Below, one piece after another: positions 1 through 10,007 of a DNA stretch of 64,000 nucleotides (positions within the stretch are counted from its first letter, which is position 1; each line of letters begins with the position of its first letter). Source of the stretch: Methanococcoides vulcani (GTDB lineage Archaea > Halobacteriota > Methanosarcinia > Methanosarcinales > Methanosarcinaceae); NCBI RefSeq assembly GCF_900111645.1, contig NZ_FOHQ01000005.1:122964-186963 (forward strand). The letters run 5' to 3'. The notes below the pieces were generated by a model that was not told the origin of the DNA, made no database searches, and saw only the letters and a program-made list of their open reading frames with translations. A program made the position numbers and the translations under genes.

Positions 1-462
1 TGACTCTACCGAGATAGTGGTCCCCGGCGCAGCACCAACTTCCAGTACATTCTCTATTGAGCCACCGCTGACAACTACTTTTGTTCCGGAGATGCTCCCT
101 TTTTCACGTGTGGTCAGGTACACTTTTGCAACCGCTGCAATGGAAGAAATAGCCTCGCCCCTGAAGCCCAAGGTAAGTACTCTTTCAAGATCCTCGATAT
201 GCCCTATCTTGCTGGTAGCGTGTTTTGTGAACGCAAGAGTGGAATCCTCCCGGGACATGCCTCGCCCGTTGTCAGTAACTGTGATCAGTTCCGTTCCGGC
301 CCCCTTCACTTCCACTCGAACTTCGGTAGCTTCCGCGTCAATAGAGTTATCCAGAAGCTCTTTTACCACAGATGCCGGACGCTCTACGACCTCACCTGCA
401 GCTATTTTGTTGATGGTAGCCTCATCCAGCACATGGATCCTGTTACCGCTCGCTTCTGCCAT
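1..462 (-). CDS. mutL: DNA mismatch repair protein MutL, N-terminal part (runs off the window)
   Basis: The minus strand encodes a MutL-type GHKL ATPase N-terminus. It reads MAEASGNRIHVLDE, then the family signature IAAGEVVERPASVVKELLDNS, then DNGRGM and the TRHATSKI-like stretch TKHATSKI. These form the ATP-binding Bergerat fold. MutL couples mismatch recognition by MutS to strand processing. The start ATG is at 460-462, one base beyond the mutS stop (464-466), so the two genes are read as one transcript, mutS first. The C-terminal dimerisation region lies outside the window. The family is certain; completeness cannot be judged. Confidence 0.93.
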   Translation of the reverse strand, partial: MAEASGNRIHVLDEATINKIAAGEVVERPASVVKELLDNSIDAEATEVRVEVKGAGTELITVTDNGRGMSREDSTLAFTKHATSKIGHIEDLERVLTLGFRGEAISSIAAVAKVYLTTREKGSISGTKVVVSGGSIENVLEVGAAPGTTISVES

Positions 463-463
463 A

Positions 464-3124
464 TTATTCCTCCGCGTTCTTTCCCGTTCTCTTCTGAAGT
501 TCACAGAGCTTGTTCAAAGCATCCATAGGTGTCATGTTGTTGACATCAAGCCCTTTAAGTTCCTCAACTACAGGATCCTTCCCGACAGGAACCGAACCTT
601 CCGGATCGAAAAGCATCAGCTGCGTATATTGTGCCGACCTTCTTTTTTTGCCACCCTTTGAACTGCTTTCCTTGCTGATGGAACTCTCATCCTCGATATC
701 CTGCAGTATTTCCCTTGCCCTCTGGGTAACCTTGTGAGGTACACCTGCAAGCCGGGCGACATGTATTCCGTAACTTTTGTCCGTGGCCCCGGGTACTATC
801 TTGCGCAAAAACACAAGGTCATCGCCATCTTCTTTCACTGCAATATGATAGTTCTTCACCCTTTTCAGGTCGGATGAGATATTGGTAAGCTGGTGGTAAT
901 GTGTGGCAAAAAGTGAGCGTACGCCGACCCGCCCTTTATTGTGAATATACTCGACCACAGCTTTTGCAATGCTGTAACCATCATAGGTACTGGTACCCCT
1001 GCCGATCTCATCAAGGAGAACAAGGCTTTTCGGAGTGGCGTTGTTCAGGATATTGGCAAGCTCCACCATCTCCACCATGAAAGTACTCTGCCCGCTTGCG
1101 AGGTCATCAAAGGCTCCCACCCTTGTAAATACCCTGTCCACGATACCAATGGATGCATGGGAAGCGGGAACGAATGAACCTGCCTGTGCCATTATCACTA
1201 TTAATGAGACCTGACGCATGAAAGTGGATTTTCCTGCCATGTTAGGTCCTGTTATCAGCAGGAACTGGTTGTCAACACAATCCATTTCCGCATCATTGGG
1301 AACAAAACCACCGGGTACGGACCTCTCTACAACAGGATGCCTGCCTTCACGTATCAGTAACCTGCAATCAGAAGTGATGTTGGGTCTGACGAAATTATTG
1401 TTTACGGAAACCTCTGCAAGGCTTGTAACACAATCCAATTGCCCTATCAGGCCCGCAATGGTCTGCAACTGCGATGAATATGAAGCAACGTTCGAAGTGA
1501 TATTGGAGAATATCTCATACTCCAGTGCTGTTATCTTCTCATCAGCAGAAAGGATGACATTTTCCCATTCCTTCAGTTCCGGAGTGTAGAACCTTTCCGC
1601 GTTCCTCATGGTCTGCTTGCGTATGTAATCATCAGGAACCTGTGATATGTTCGCCTTTGTGACCTCGATGTAATAGCCAAATACCTTATTGTAACCCACT
1701 TTAAGTGATTTTATCCCGGTCCTGTCACGCTCTTTCTGCTGGAATGAGGCTATCCATGACTTGCCTCCCTTGGACATTTCCTTGAGTTCGTCCAGAGCCT
1801 CGTCATAACCTGCTTTTATCATGCCCCCTTCCCTGACACTTACCGGTGGCTCTTCTACTATGGAACTATCTATTAGCTCCACGATACTGTCAAGCTGGTC
1901 AAATCCCAGAAGGCCACCCCTGATGCTTTTAAGCATCTCGCAGAGGTCATCGTCCCCAAGACATTCCACTATCAAAGGCACTGACTCAAGGGAGCGTTTT
2001 AGTGCAATAAGGTCACGTGCATTGGAATTACCATACATGACCCTTCCAATGAGGCGCTCAATGTCCTTTACAAAAGAAAGATGGGACCTGACATCGAACC
2101 GGATCATGGTACCGTTTGCCAGCGCCTCCACAGCATCGAGACGGTAATTGATTGCATCCACATCAATAAGTGGTTTTAAGAGCCATTTCTGAAGCAACCT
2201 GCCGCCCATTGGCGTTTTGGTCTCATCCAGCACTTTCAGTATGGACGTGTCATTTCCTTCCCCGCGCACGTTCTTTACTATCTCAAGATTTCTCAAAGTG
2301 ATGGAATCCAGCACCATGAACTCAGAATCGGAATACGTCTTCAGCTCACTCACATGCCCGAGTTCCCTCATCTGGGTGCTCAACGCATAATCAAGAGCAG
2401 CGCCTGCTGAAGATATTGCATAGGGCAGGCCATCACAACCCATGCCCTCAAGAGTTGAGGCCTTGAAGTGCTCCTTAAGCTTCTTTTCAGAGGTCCCGAT
2501 ATCAAATGCCGCTTCTTCGAACTCATGCACCACTATCTTAAGTTCGTTCAGCCTTTCAACGATATGCCTGTCAGAATACATTTCAGGAGACAGGATACAT
2601 TCCGATGGCCTCATCCTTGCAGCCTCACTGGCTATCCTGTCATATGGAGGAGCATCAGCGAACTGGGTTGTCAGGAACTCTCCTGTGGATACATCCAGAA
2701 ATGAGACACCATAGTTTCCCTCCCCGCCTGAGACAGACATGAGATAATTGTTAGATGAATCCGTGAACATTGAGGTATCAATTGCAGTCCCGGGTGTTAC
2801 AACCCTGACGACCCCACGTTTCACAACGCCCTTTGCCTTCTTCGGATCCTCAAGTTGCTCACAGATGGCTACCTTGTAGCCCTTTTTGATCAGACGCGGG
2901 AGATAGTTGTCAATAGCATGATAGGGAATACCTGCAAGAGGCATCCTTTCACCGTCCTTGTCCTTTCCCCGCGTGGTCAGGGTGATCTCAAGTTCCTTTG
3001 CAATGGTCTTTGCATCTTCCCCGAAGGACTCATAGAAATCCCCCATCCTGAAGAAGATCAGTGCATCGCTATGTTGCTGCTTGGCATCATAGTACTGTTT
3101 CATTGCAGGTGTTAATTTATTCAT
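464..3124 (-). CDS. mutS: DNA mismatch repair protein MutS
   Basis: This 886-residue MutS recognises mismatches and small loops in DNA. The mismatch-reading Phe-X-Glu motif is residues 30-32 (in GDFYESF). The C-terminal ATPase has Walker A GPNMAGKST near residue 625 and Walker B LVLLDEIGRGTST. Length and domain order match bacterial-type MutS1. The longest frame begins at 3187, but the ATG at 3124 (MNKLTPAMKQYYD) is preceded by GTGGAG at a good spacing and matches the usual N-terminus. The mutL start follows one base after the stop. Mesophilic and psychrotolerant methanogens carry this bacterial-type pair, probably by ancient transfer (general knowledge, not shown here). Confidence 0.96.
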   Translation of the reverse strand: MNKLTPAMKQYYDAKQQHSDALIFFRMGDFYESFGEDAKTIAKELEITLTTRGKDKDGERMPLAGIPYHAIDNYLPRLIKKGYKVAICEQLEDPKKAKGVVKRGVVRVVTPGTAIDTSMFTDSSNNYLMSVSGGEGNYGVSFLDVSTGEFLTTQFADAPPYDRIASEAARMRPSECILSPEMYSDRHIVERLNELKIVVHEFEEAAFDIGTSEKKLKEHFKASTLEGMGCDGLPYAISSAGAALDYALSTQMRELGHVSELKTYSDSEFMVLDSITLRNLEIVKNVRGEGNDTSILKVLDETKTPMGGRLLQKWLLKPLIDVDAINYRLDAVEALANGTMIRFDVRSHLSFVKDIERLIGRVMYGNSNARDLIALKRSLESVPLIVECLGDDDLCEMLKSIRGGLLGFDQLDSIVELIDSSIVEEPPVSVREGGMIKAGYDEALDELKEMSKGGKSWIASFQQKERDRTGIKSLKVGYNKVFGYYIEVTKANISQVPDDYIRKQTMRNAERFYTPELKEWENVILSADEKITALEYEIFSNITSNVASYSSQLQTIAGLIGQLDCVTSLAEVSVNNNFVRPNITSDCRLLIREGRHPVVERSVPGGFVPNDAEMDCVDNQFLLITGPNMAGKSTFMRQVSLIVIMAQAGSFVPASHASIGIVDRVFTRVGAFDDLASGQSTFMVEMVELANILNNATPKSLVLLDEIGRGTSTYDGYSIAKAVVEYIHNKGRVGVRSLFATHYHQLTNISSDLKRVKNYHIAVKEDGDDLVFLRKIVPGATDKSYGIHVARLAGVPHKVTQRAREILQDIEDESSISKESSSKGGKKRRSAQYTQLMLFDPEGSVPVGKDPVVEELKGLDVNNMTPMDALNKLCELQKRTGKNAEE

Positions 3125-3323
3125 TCTTGCTCCACGGTGAATTGGTCTGGTGAATTTATCAGTTTGTTGGTATTTTTGTTTTTGCATTGCAGATGTATTC
3201 CTGAGGAAGATGGAAAGGCCAAAAAATGAGAGAAAAGAAAGTTGGTGGAGAAATAATTGTATTAACTGTTTTAATTGAAAGGGTGATGTAAAGAAGTTGT
3301 TTATATCACCCTTTTAGAAAATA

Positions 3324-3662
3324 TCATTCCGAGAAAGCCAGATATCCCGGAAGTATAAGGTTTGCTACCGGTACAATGGTCAGGACTCCAAACCATTTCG
3401 ACCTGCCAAGGACGCCGGCTATCTCGCCCCAGATGTACATCAATACAAGGATATTGACGTATGGGATCAACATACCAAGGAAATACCATAGAGACTTCCT
3501 TGCAGTCCTGCACATAAGTACAACGTTAAGGATAGGTATCCATGCCATCCAGGCATTCTCTGTGTTAGTTCTGTTTGCGATCCTTTGCAGCGAATAGGAA
3601 TAGTATGCATATAGTCCAAGCGCCGCCACAATAAAGATTAAGATTAAAGTTTCATCGATCAT
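3324..3662 (-). CDS. Small integral membrane protein (DUF5684-like)
   Basis: This 112-residue protein has three or four hydrophobic helices: about residues 6-22, the NAWMAWIPILNVVLMCR stretch, the WYFLGMLIPYVNILVLMYIW stretch, and a C-terminal helix. The AWIPILN and LIPYVN motifs separated by a charged loop resemble the DUF5684 family of small membrane proteins. No enzymatic residues are visible. It lies 3' of the A2M gene and upstream of mutS on the same strand, with spacers of over 130 bases on both sides, so it is probably its own unit. Function unknown. Confidence 0.7.
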   Translation of the reverse strand: MIDETLILIFIVAALGLYAYYSYSLQRIANRTNTENAWMAWIPILNVVLMCRTARKSLWYFLGMLIPYVNILVLMYIWGEIAGVLGRSKWFGVLTIVPVANLILPGYLAFSE

Positions 3663-3905
3663 TTATTATCACTATTTTTTTCTATTGTTTTTTGTTTTTT
3701 AAGGAACCACGTATAATGTTGCTTACCATGTCGATATTTAGACAAGTCTTACTATGAATTTGCAATATTTAAATTTTGGCTTTGATATAACGAGCATCAG
3801 AGACCAATAACAGCACTCTCTGATCCGATGAAAATAAAAATAAAAAAAGAAAGGTAGCAGAACAATTGCAATATATCCGGCTGCCTTTAGAAAATAAGGG
3901 AATGA

Positions 3906-6900
3906 TCACGTCACATTTATGTCCATTCCCTTTGCCTCGGCCCTGACCTCCGGGTTGTAGTAGGAGTAGGCACTACTCTCCTGTACCAATGCCTTGACTG
4001 GGAACATAGCTCTCATCTGCAGTGAGAAGTTCATTTCCTCGCCAGCCATCATCTCATCGATATAGAGGACGACCTTGCGGCCTGCGATCTCATAGCGAGT
4101 GATGGTACCATCATTCTTGAGCTCCTCAAGGCTTGCAGAGACCGGTGTGAAACCTGTAGGTACCGCAATATCCACTATCATCATGCCACTGGATTCAACA
4201 ACTCCCCTGATACCTGGCATTCCATTGTACTTCAGGCGCACATCGACGTTCACAATGTCATCCACAGCAACATCGGTGGAGTCGTATTCCACATCCAGCT
4301 CGATCTCCTCATGTTCGATGACATCCGGAAGGATCACATTGAAGCGCCTGACAAGCTGGTAGTTGAGTTCACCGCTTCCTTCAAGGGTCATATTGATACT
4401 TTCGGTACCTTCCGCAACTTCGATGATGTTAACGACATCGTAATTCTCGGATGTGACCCTGATGCTCTTAAGTTCCTCACCATCACCACTGACGGTTATG
4501 GTAGCATCCACGTCCCTTCCTGCAACTGCTGCAGCCGTCATCAATGCCCTGAATGCCATAACAGTATCCTGGGTGCTTGAGAAACCTCCATTGGAATTAC
4601 GCTGTGCTGCGATCCATTTAAGTGATGAGCTTGCTGCAGGGTCATTAACTTCTATCAGGGCAAGTGTCGCATATGCCGTTGTCTCAACGTTCTTGCTTGA
4701 GACAGGATAGATGCCATAGCCTCCGTATTCGTAGGGTTCCGGAACCACGTCATCATAGCCCCAGTACATGCCATTCTCATCTTCCTTTGCCATTGCAAGC
4801 AGTTTGGCCCTGGCCTCATCTGCCTTCTCGCTCTCAAGCTTTTCAAGTGCAAGCGTTCCCACCGCAAGAGTGTATGGGTCATCCTGGGCATCGAGGTTAT
4901 TCTCCAGGTAACCCAGAGCACCTTTCATGACTTCCGGAGTGGCATATCCGTACTCATCAAGTGCAAGAGTGACATATGCTGTCAGGGCATAGGTGCCGCT
5001 GACCCCACCCATCATATCCTGATGGATGACAAATCCCACAGACTCCCAGGAACCATCCTCCTTCTGGTGTGAACCGATCCACTCTGCTGCATCCTGCAGG
5101 ACGTTCTCATCTATGGTCGTGATATCCCTGGCACCGCTGAACTGTGAGAGCACAAATGCTGTAAGCCACAAACTGCCTTCAGGATCGCTTTCACCGAATG
5201 CAGAGAAGGCACCGTCCGAATGCCTGAAGGTCAGTTCCCTCTGGTAACCGGTTATTATGTATGTCTGCGCCTTGGCCTCGATCTCCGGGTTCTGCTGTCC
5301 GGTAGCCTTGAGATATCTCAGCACTTCCACATCAGTTGAGAAGAACATCATGTTCTGCTCGCCACAACCGTATGGCATGCCCAGAAGGTCGTCAACCCCG
5401 CTGATGGTCTGTGCTACAATGCTTGGAGTAAAGCTCACCATCACCTTGCCGGAATCCGGTACAATGTCCACAGGCAGCGTGGTATCCAGTTCAACGGAGC
5501 CTTCCTTGAGGATGCCATTGTCCACGATCTCCCTGGTAACACCTTCTGCTTCAACGATCAACGTCTTGCGCACAGCATCGGCCTTCTCTGTGGTCTGTCC
5601 CGTCAGCTCGACCTCCTGGACACCTACCTCCGTAGGCCTTATGGTGAAACTTGCATGGGTCACACTGTTGGCATCCACACTGACCTTTACGACATCCTCA
5701 CCCACCAGATCGAACCAGTCTGCACCGGAAAGTGTCAGCTGTACGTCCTGAGGCCTGTCAAGATAGTTGTAAACCTGCACCTGGACAGGGAACTCTTCCC
5801 CGCGAATTACCGCATAAGGAAGGTCAGGATCAATGAAGAAATCCTGGAACACTGTAAGTCCTGCTTCGGATATTCCAATACCTTCCGGACTGGAGGATAC
5901 TGCATGCAGTCTCCAGGTGGTGATGGAATCCGGTGCGTTCAGGTCAAGGGATGCCAGCCCCATCTCATCCGTCATGAGATCAGGCATCCATATCCATGTT
6001 TCAGGGAAGAACTGGCGAACCCTTTCCACTTCCGCAAGGGAGCCATCCGAATCTGCATTAGTTGGTGCCATGGCCGGAGCTTCCATGACCATTTCCTCCT
6101 CGACCTCTTCCACCATCGCCATGTCATCCATCGCGAACATACGGTCGACAAAGCCACCCTCGGCCACTTCAGCCTCACCTTTCGGAACATCAAAGCCACC
6201 GGATGCCAGAACTATCAGGCCTGCATCATCAATGACATCATAGGCAGTTTCCTGATACCAGCCATATCTCGGATGTGCCTCGACCTGTGGCTCCATGAAC
6301 CTGAGCTCAAGCTCATCGAATACCTGCTTCAGGTTGAGCCTGCCTTCGCTCAATGCATAGACAGATTCATCAACTATGGAAAGGCCGATCATGGACTGTG
6401 TGCCTGCATCCAGTTCCACTGAAACGTTCTCACCTGGTGCCACTGTCTCCTTATCGAATCCTGAGGACAGGTCCACCTGCGTGCTGAACTTCACATCGAA
6501 AGGCAGGCTGTCGGCTGATACCTCATTGTTCGGATTGATCATGTATGCAACCACCTTTGCAGAAGGGCTCATCTGCATTGTGACCGGGATGCTTATCTGT
6601 GCTTCATCACTTGTAGCAGAATAAACAGTCCTGCCGTTTGCGAACACATCATAGAACACTGTTCCCTTGTTGGTAGAATAGACCTTGAAAGTGATACTTT
6701 CCCCCACTTCAGGTGTGCCTTCACTTACCTGGCTCAAATGAAGGAAACTTGCACTTGGGGAATATACCGCATTCAGATGATCGGAGACCTCCACACCTTC
6801 CGAGATAGCATATATCTCCAGATCAAGGGCATCTTCAGGTACTTCGAGTGTCACCAGGGCAATACCGTTCTCAGTATTGACGATCTGTTCCTGCTCATCC

Positions 6901-8117
6901 CTCTCATAGTTGTCATCCCTGAAATCCACAATGAGCTTTACTTCCTTTTCCAGTGGCTCCCCTCCGGGATCCTTTGTCACTATCAGTACCTGAAGCGGCA
7001 TTCCCGGCTTTATGGAATCGGACTCAGGTATCATCTGGAGGACAAGAGGGTCCTGTGCAATGGCCAACAGTTCGGTGGTTTCCTCACTGTGCCCACCGGT
7101 GTCTGTTACGGTAACGTTGAGCATAACACTGCCCTGTCCGCCGGCACCATAGGTACCTGCAACATACTCTGTGGGTGGAAGTTCGAACTCAACTGAACCT
7201 TCCTCAAGTGGTCCGCTGAATGTCGCATATTCCTCCCACACTCCCACATATCGCATAGCCTTTATCTCGACGTCACCTTCGACATCCTTTCCAAAGAAAT
7301 ACTGTGCCGAAACCGTTCCTGTGATCGGATCATCCACAAGGAACCAGCTTTTCTCGGTGGAAACTTCCAGATCGAACTTCGGAAGCACATATTTCTCCAC
7401 CCTGATATCCACCTCTGACATGGATGTTCCGGATGTTGCCTTTATCTTCCATGTACCAAGGTTCAGCTCGGAAGCCAGTGGCAGATCAAAATAGGCAACA
7501 CCATAATCGTTGGTGGTGAGATCATCCTTGAACACTTTCACGCCTTTAGCATCTGATATTTCCACAGTTGTGTTCTGAACCACAGGGACCAGATTGTTGT
7601 TCAGGCAAAGAAGACGCACATGCACTGTCTGCCCTGGCTTGTAGATCGGTTTATCGGTCTCTATGAAGATCGGGTTGTTCTGAACGACCTGTATGGTCGT
7701 TGTGAAACCGGCTTCTGCACCCACCGGAGTTGCGGTAAGTGTGTAACTGCCTTCCTCAACTTCCGGGACATCGAACTTCGCAACAGAATTACCCGAATCA
7801 GAGGTAGCAGCCTTTACCAGTGGAATTACCTCGCCTGCAGCACTTGTAAGAGTGTATTCAAAACACCGGCTTACAGGAGCATCATCAAGGAAAGCCGACA
7901 TGGTAACAGAGCTTTCCCCGCCTGAGAACAGCGCCTTTGGAACCAGTATCAGGTACTCATCCTCTGTGGAATAGGTACCTCCCTTCTCACAGGAAAGGGC
8001 TTCGTTCGCAGGGGGATAATCCACCCCTTCATCCTGGCCTATACAGCCTGCTATCAGGATACATGACAGCAGGAACAATACGATGAATGACTTTTGCACA
8101 ATTCCGATGGACCTCAT
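3906..8117 (-). CDS. Alpha-2-macroglobulin family lipoprotein with intact thioester
   Basis: This is a 1403-residue secreted lipoprotein. The signal peptide (residues 1-24) ends in lipobox LIAGC with Cys25 as lipid anchor. Macroglobulin domains follow, with the family motif ETDKPIYKPGQTV at about 153-165. An acidic, Met/Glu-rich linker sits where the bait region is expected. Next come VRQFFPETWIW and PDSITTWR, the thioester motif CGEQ (Cys918-Gln921), an alpha/alpha-toroid TED domain and a C-terminal receptor-binding-like domain. In this family the thioester covalently traps proteases or marks surfaces. Start ATG 8117 is chosen over 8138 because GGGAG lies seven bases upstream. Sequence shows all catalytic motifs; anti-protease or defence function is inference. 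No penicillin-binding protein 1c partner, typical of bacterial A2M operons, is adjacent. Confidence 0.92.
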   Translation of the reverse strand: MRSIGIVQKSFIVLFLLSCILIAGCIGQDEGVDYPPANEALSCEKGGTYSTEDEYLILVPKALFSGGESSVTMSAFLDDAPVSRCFEYTLTSAAGEVIPLVKAATSDSGNSVAKFDVPEVEEGSYTLTATPVGAEAGFTTTIQVVQNNPIFIETDKPIYKPGQTVHVRLLCLNNNLVPVVQNTTVEISDAKGVKVFKDDLTTNDYGVAYFDLPLASELNLGTWKIKATSGTSMSEVDIRVEKYVLPKFDLEVSTEKSWFLVDDPITGTVSAQYFFGKDVEGDVEIKAMRYVGVWEEYATFSGPLEEGSVEFELPPTEYVAGTYGAGGQGSVMLNVTVTDTGGHSEETTELLAIAQDPLVLQMIPESDSIKPGMPLQVLIVTKDPGGEPLEKEVKLIVDFRDDNYERDEQEQIVNTENGIALVTLEVPEDALDLEIYAISEGVEVSDHLNAVYSPSASFLHLSQVSEGTPEVGESITFKVYSTNKGTVFYDVFANGRTVYSATSDEAQISIPVTMQMSPSAKVVAYMINPNNEVSADSLPFDVKFSTQVDLSSGFDKETVAPGENVSVELDAGTQSMIGLSIVDESVYALSEGRLNLKQVFDELELRFMEPQVEAHPRYGWYQETAYDVIDDAGLIVLASGGFDVPKGEAEVAEGGFVDRMFAMDDMAMVEEVEEEMVMEAPAMAPTNADSDGSLAEVERVRQFFPETWIWMPDLMTDEMGLASLDLNAPDSITTWRLHAVSSSPEGIGISEAGLTVFQDFFIDPDLPYAVIRGEEFPVQVQVYNYLDRPQDVQLTLSGADWFDLVGEDVVKVSVDANSVTHASFTIRPTEVGVQEVELTGQTTEKADAVRKTLIVEAEGVTREIVDNGILKEGSVELDTTLPVDIVPDSGKVMVSFTPSIVAQTISGVDDLLGMPYGCGEQNMMFFSTDVEVLRYLKATGQQNPEIEAKAQTYIITGYQRELTFRHSDGAFSAFGESDPEGSLWLTAFVLSQFSGARDITTIDENVLQDAAEWIGSHQKEDGSWESVGFVIHQDMMGGVSGTYALTAYVTLALDEYGYATPEVMKGALGYLENNLDAQDDPYTLAVGTLALEKLESEKADEARAKLLAMAKEDENGMYWGYDDVVPEPYEYGGYGIYPVSSKNVETTAYATLALIEVNDPAASSSLKWIAAQRNSNGGFSSTQDTVMAFRALMTAAAVAGRDVDATITVSGDGEELKSIRVTSENYDVVNIIEVAEGTESINMTLEGSGELNYQLVRRFNVILPDVIEHEEIELDVEYDSTDVAVDDIVNVDVRLKYNGMPGIRGVVESSGMMIVDIAVPTGFTPVSASLEELKNDGTITRYEIAGRKVVLYIDEMMAGEEMNFSLQMRAMFPVKALVQESSAYSYYNPEVRAEAKGMDINVT

Positions 8118-8244
8118 TTTAACACTCCCATAGATCAATATGATTACTATCTAAAAGAAAATTAGTCCCTATCTGGTATAAACTTAGCTTAAACTTCGAA
8201 ACTGTTCGTAGCTATAAATTTCAATTTCAAGCCGGAAAGGAAAA

Positions 8245-8260
8245 GATAAGATAAGATAAG
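8245..8260. repeat. Short GATAA microsatellite
   Basis: Three consecutive GATAA units lie in the spacer between the flavoprotein gene and the A2M gene start, inside a purine-rich stretch. On the minus strand this is upstream of the A2M promoter. No function is evident. Confidence 0.6.
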
Positions 8261-8343
8261 AAAAGAGGAAAATAAAGATGGAGAGGATGAAGAAGAAAGG
8301 TTGTGTCCTGCCATTTCTGCCCCGGACACACAATAAAATTAAA

Positions 8344-8901
8344 TTAATCCAGCAGATGCAGACCCGCTAACTTTGCTTTTTCCATAAGTTCGGTGTCTTT
8401 CTTGACCTCTCTCGGAAGGTCAAATCCTGCAGCAACCAGCCTGTCCTTGACCTCCATTCCAAAGAAGGTTGTCAAGCATTCACTGAACTCATCAAACACG
8501 TTCTCATAGGTGGATTTATCAGGCGCCCCCTGTGACCTTACAAGAACAGCTTTCTTCCCCACAGGTATCCTTGGTTTCAGTTCAGCGTCCACAAGTGCAT
8601 AACAGCGGTCAAGGAAAAGTCTCATCTGGCCTGTGAACTGGAAGAAATAGATAGATGATCCGAAAACGAACCCGTCTGCTTCTTCTATCTTTTTGTAAAC
8701 CTCTGTCATGTCATCCTTGATCTTGCATTCCGGCATAACATTGCAGAACCCACAGCCCTGACAGCCTTTGAAGTTCAGGTCATTGATATAGATCGTTTCT
8801 GTTTCAGCACCGCTCTCTGCAACTCCTTCAAGCACTTTCTGCACTACAACATCCGTGTTCCCGTTCTTTCGGGGACTTCCTACAATACCCAATACTTTCA
8901 T
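8344..8901 (-). CDS. Iron-sulfur flavoprotein, Isf-like (NADPH-dependent FMN reductase fold)
   Basis: This 185-residue flavodoxin-fold protein has the FMN phosphate loop GSPRKNGNTD (residues 8-17) and a compact cysteine motif at Cys47, Cys50, Cys53 and Cys59 (CQGCGFCNVMPEC). That motif binds the 4Fe-4S cluster of Isf from Methanosarcina. Isf proteins transfer electrons from ferredoxin and can reduce oxygen or hydrogen peroxide, so an oxidative-stress role is plausible (family knowledge). It is a single gene on the minus strand. The FMN site and cluster ligands all look intact. Confidence 0.88.
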   Translation of the reverse strand: MKVLGIVGSPRKNGNTDVVVQKVLEGVAESGAETETIYINDLNFKGCQGCGFCNVMPECKIKDDMTEVYKKIEEADGFVFGSSIYFFQFTGQMRLFLDRCYALVDAELKPRIPVGKKAVLVRSQGAPDKSTYENVFDEFSECLTTFFGMEVKDRLVAAGFDLPREVKKDTELMEKAKLAGLHLLD

Positions 8902-9007
8902 GTTTCCACATCCTGAGATTATAATACATATGTAGATTTTTTATGCTTAAACTTATCTAAGGGTAGTCAAACTTTATTTCACAAAAACGGATCAAAGTGA
9001 AAACAAA

Positions 9008-9193
9008 ATGATAACTGAAAAGGATAAAGGACAAGAGCAGAAGCAAAAACAGGAAATGCTCGACGATGAAGAACTCGATGACCTGATGATCAAGACAGCA
9101 AAATCACAGATAAGGTCGGATTACAGGCGCAGTCTTGGATGTGAGAATTCCCGAAGGTGCATGGACCTGAAGATGAACAAAAAAGATGAATGA
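9008..9193 (+). CDS. Small charged protein of unknown function
   Basis: A 61-residue, very hydrophilic reading frame rich in Lys, Glu, Gln and Asp. It has an acidic LDDEELDDLMIKTA segment and two cysteines (ENSRRC region). It runs against the neighbouring genes, ending about 20 bases before the convergent ABC permease stop. The ribosome site is weak (AAGTGA). It may be a real small gene because base use is coding-like and no other gene covers it, but no family is recognised. Confidence 0.45.
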   Translation: MITEKDKGQEQKQKQEMLDDEELDDLMIKTAKSQIRSDYRRSLGCENSRRCMDLKMNKKDE

Positions 9194-9211
9194 TCTTACT
9201 CATTCTCATCT

Positions 9212-10003
9212 TCAGATAACCAGTCTCTTTTTCATCATATTGACCGAGACCACGAACAATATGAAACATACTACGACTATCCACAGCAGATGCCAGAGCA
9301 GGAACAGACCCGGTGTTCCAAAGGTCAGTGACCGTATTATCATGACCACATGCGTCAGCGGCAATACTGCCAGTGCAATATACTGAATGATCTCAGGCAA
9401 CACGTTCAGCGGGAAGAATGTTCCACTGAAAAGGAACATAGGAGTTATGAAAAGAAGTATCGGATAATTGATCGACATTATGTTAGGGGTCACAGCCGTA
9501 ATGCACATTGCAAGACCTGCGAACAATAACCCTGCCAGAAAAGCAAATGGTATGATCAACAACGAATAAGGGATATCGATCAGACCGAAAAGTGCGATCA
9601 CTGGAAGCATCAATGTGGCGCTTATCAGGCTCCTTGTGGCCCCCCACAACAGCTCACCCACGATCACATCCTCAATGCTAAGCGGTGTTGCGATAATGGC
9701 ATCGAAGGTCTTCTGGTAGTACATTCTCACATAGGAACCGTAGCTGCATTCGAAGAACGCACCATACATCACAGATACCGATATCAATGCCGGAGCAATG
9801 AACTTTGCATAGGAGACACCATCGATCTCTTCGATGAACAGTCCCAGCCCGAAACCCATGGCAAAAAGGTAGAGCAGAGGTTCAATGAACGGCGGAAGGA
9901 AATTGAGCTTTGCGTTCTTCATGAAAACATCCTTGTTCCGCCGCCAGACCTTGATGGCACCCGATGTTAATTTCGGCATTTTTAAGTACATACCTACGTT
10001 CAT
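9212..10003 (-). CDS. ABC-2 type transporter permease
   Basis: A 263-residue membrane protein with about six hydrophobic helices and the ABC-2 permease pattern seen in NodJ/DrrB-type exporters: an N-terminal amphipathic segment, YQKTFDAIIATPLS after helix 2, and a FLFSGTFFPLNVLPEII re-entrant region near residues 200-215. It pairs with the ATPase encoded directly upstream (stop at 10008, start here at 10003), so both are translated from one message. The substrate is unknown; family members export drugs, lipids or polysaccharides. Confidence 0.88.
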   Translation of the reverse strand: MNVGMYLKMPKLTSGAIKVWRRNKDVFMKNAKLNFLPPFIEPLLYLFAMGFGLGLFIEEIDGVSYAKFIAPALISVSVMYGAFFECSYGSYVRMYYQKTFDAIIATPLSIEDVIVGELLWGATRSLISATLMLPVIALFGLIDIPYSLLIIPFAFLAGLLFAGLAMCITAVTPNIMSINYPILLFITPMFLFSGTFFPLNVLPEIIQYIALAVLPLTHVVMIIRSLTFGTPGLFLLWHLLWIVVVCFILFVVSVNMMKKRLVI

Positions 10004-10007
10004 GATC

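Noticed and set aside
5655..6422. Long open frame (255 codons) antisense to the A2M gene.
   Set aside because: It lies entirely within a clear conserved gene, has no ribosome site and no family resemblance; it is a shadow frame.
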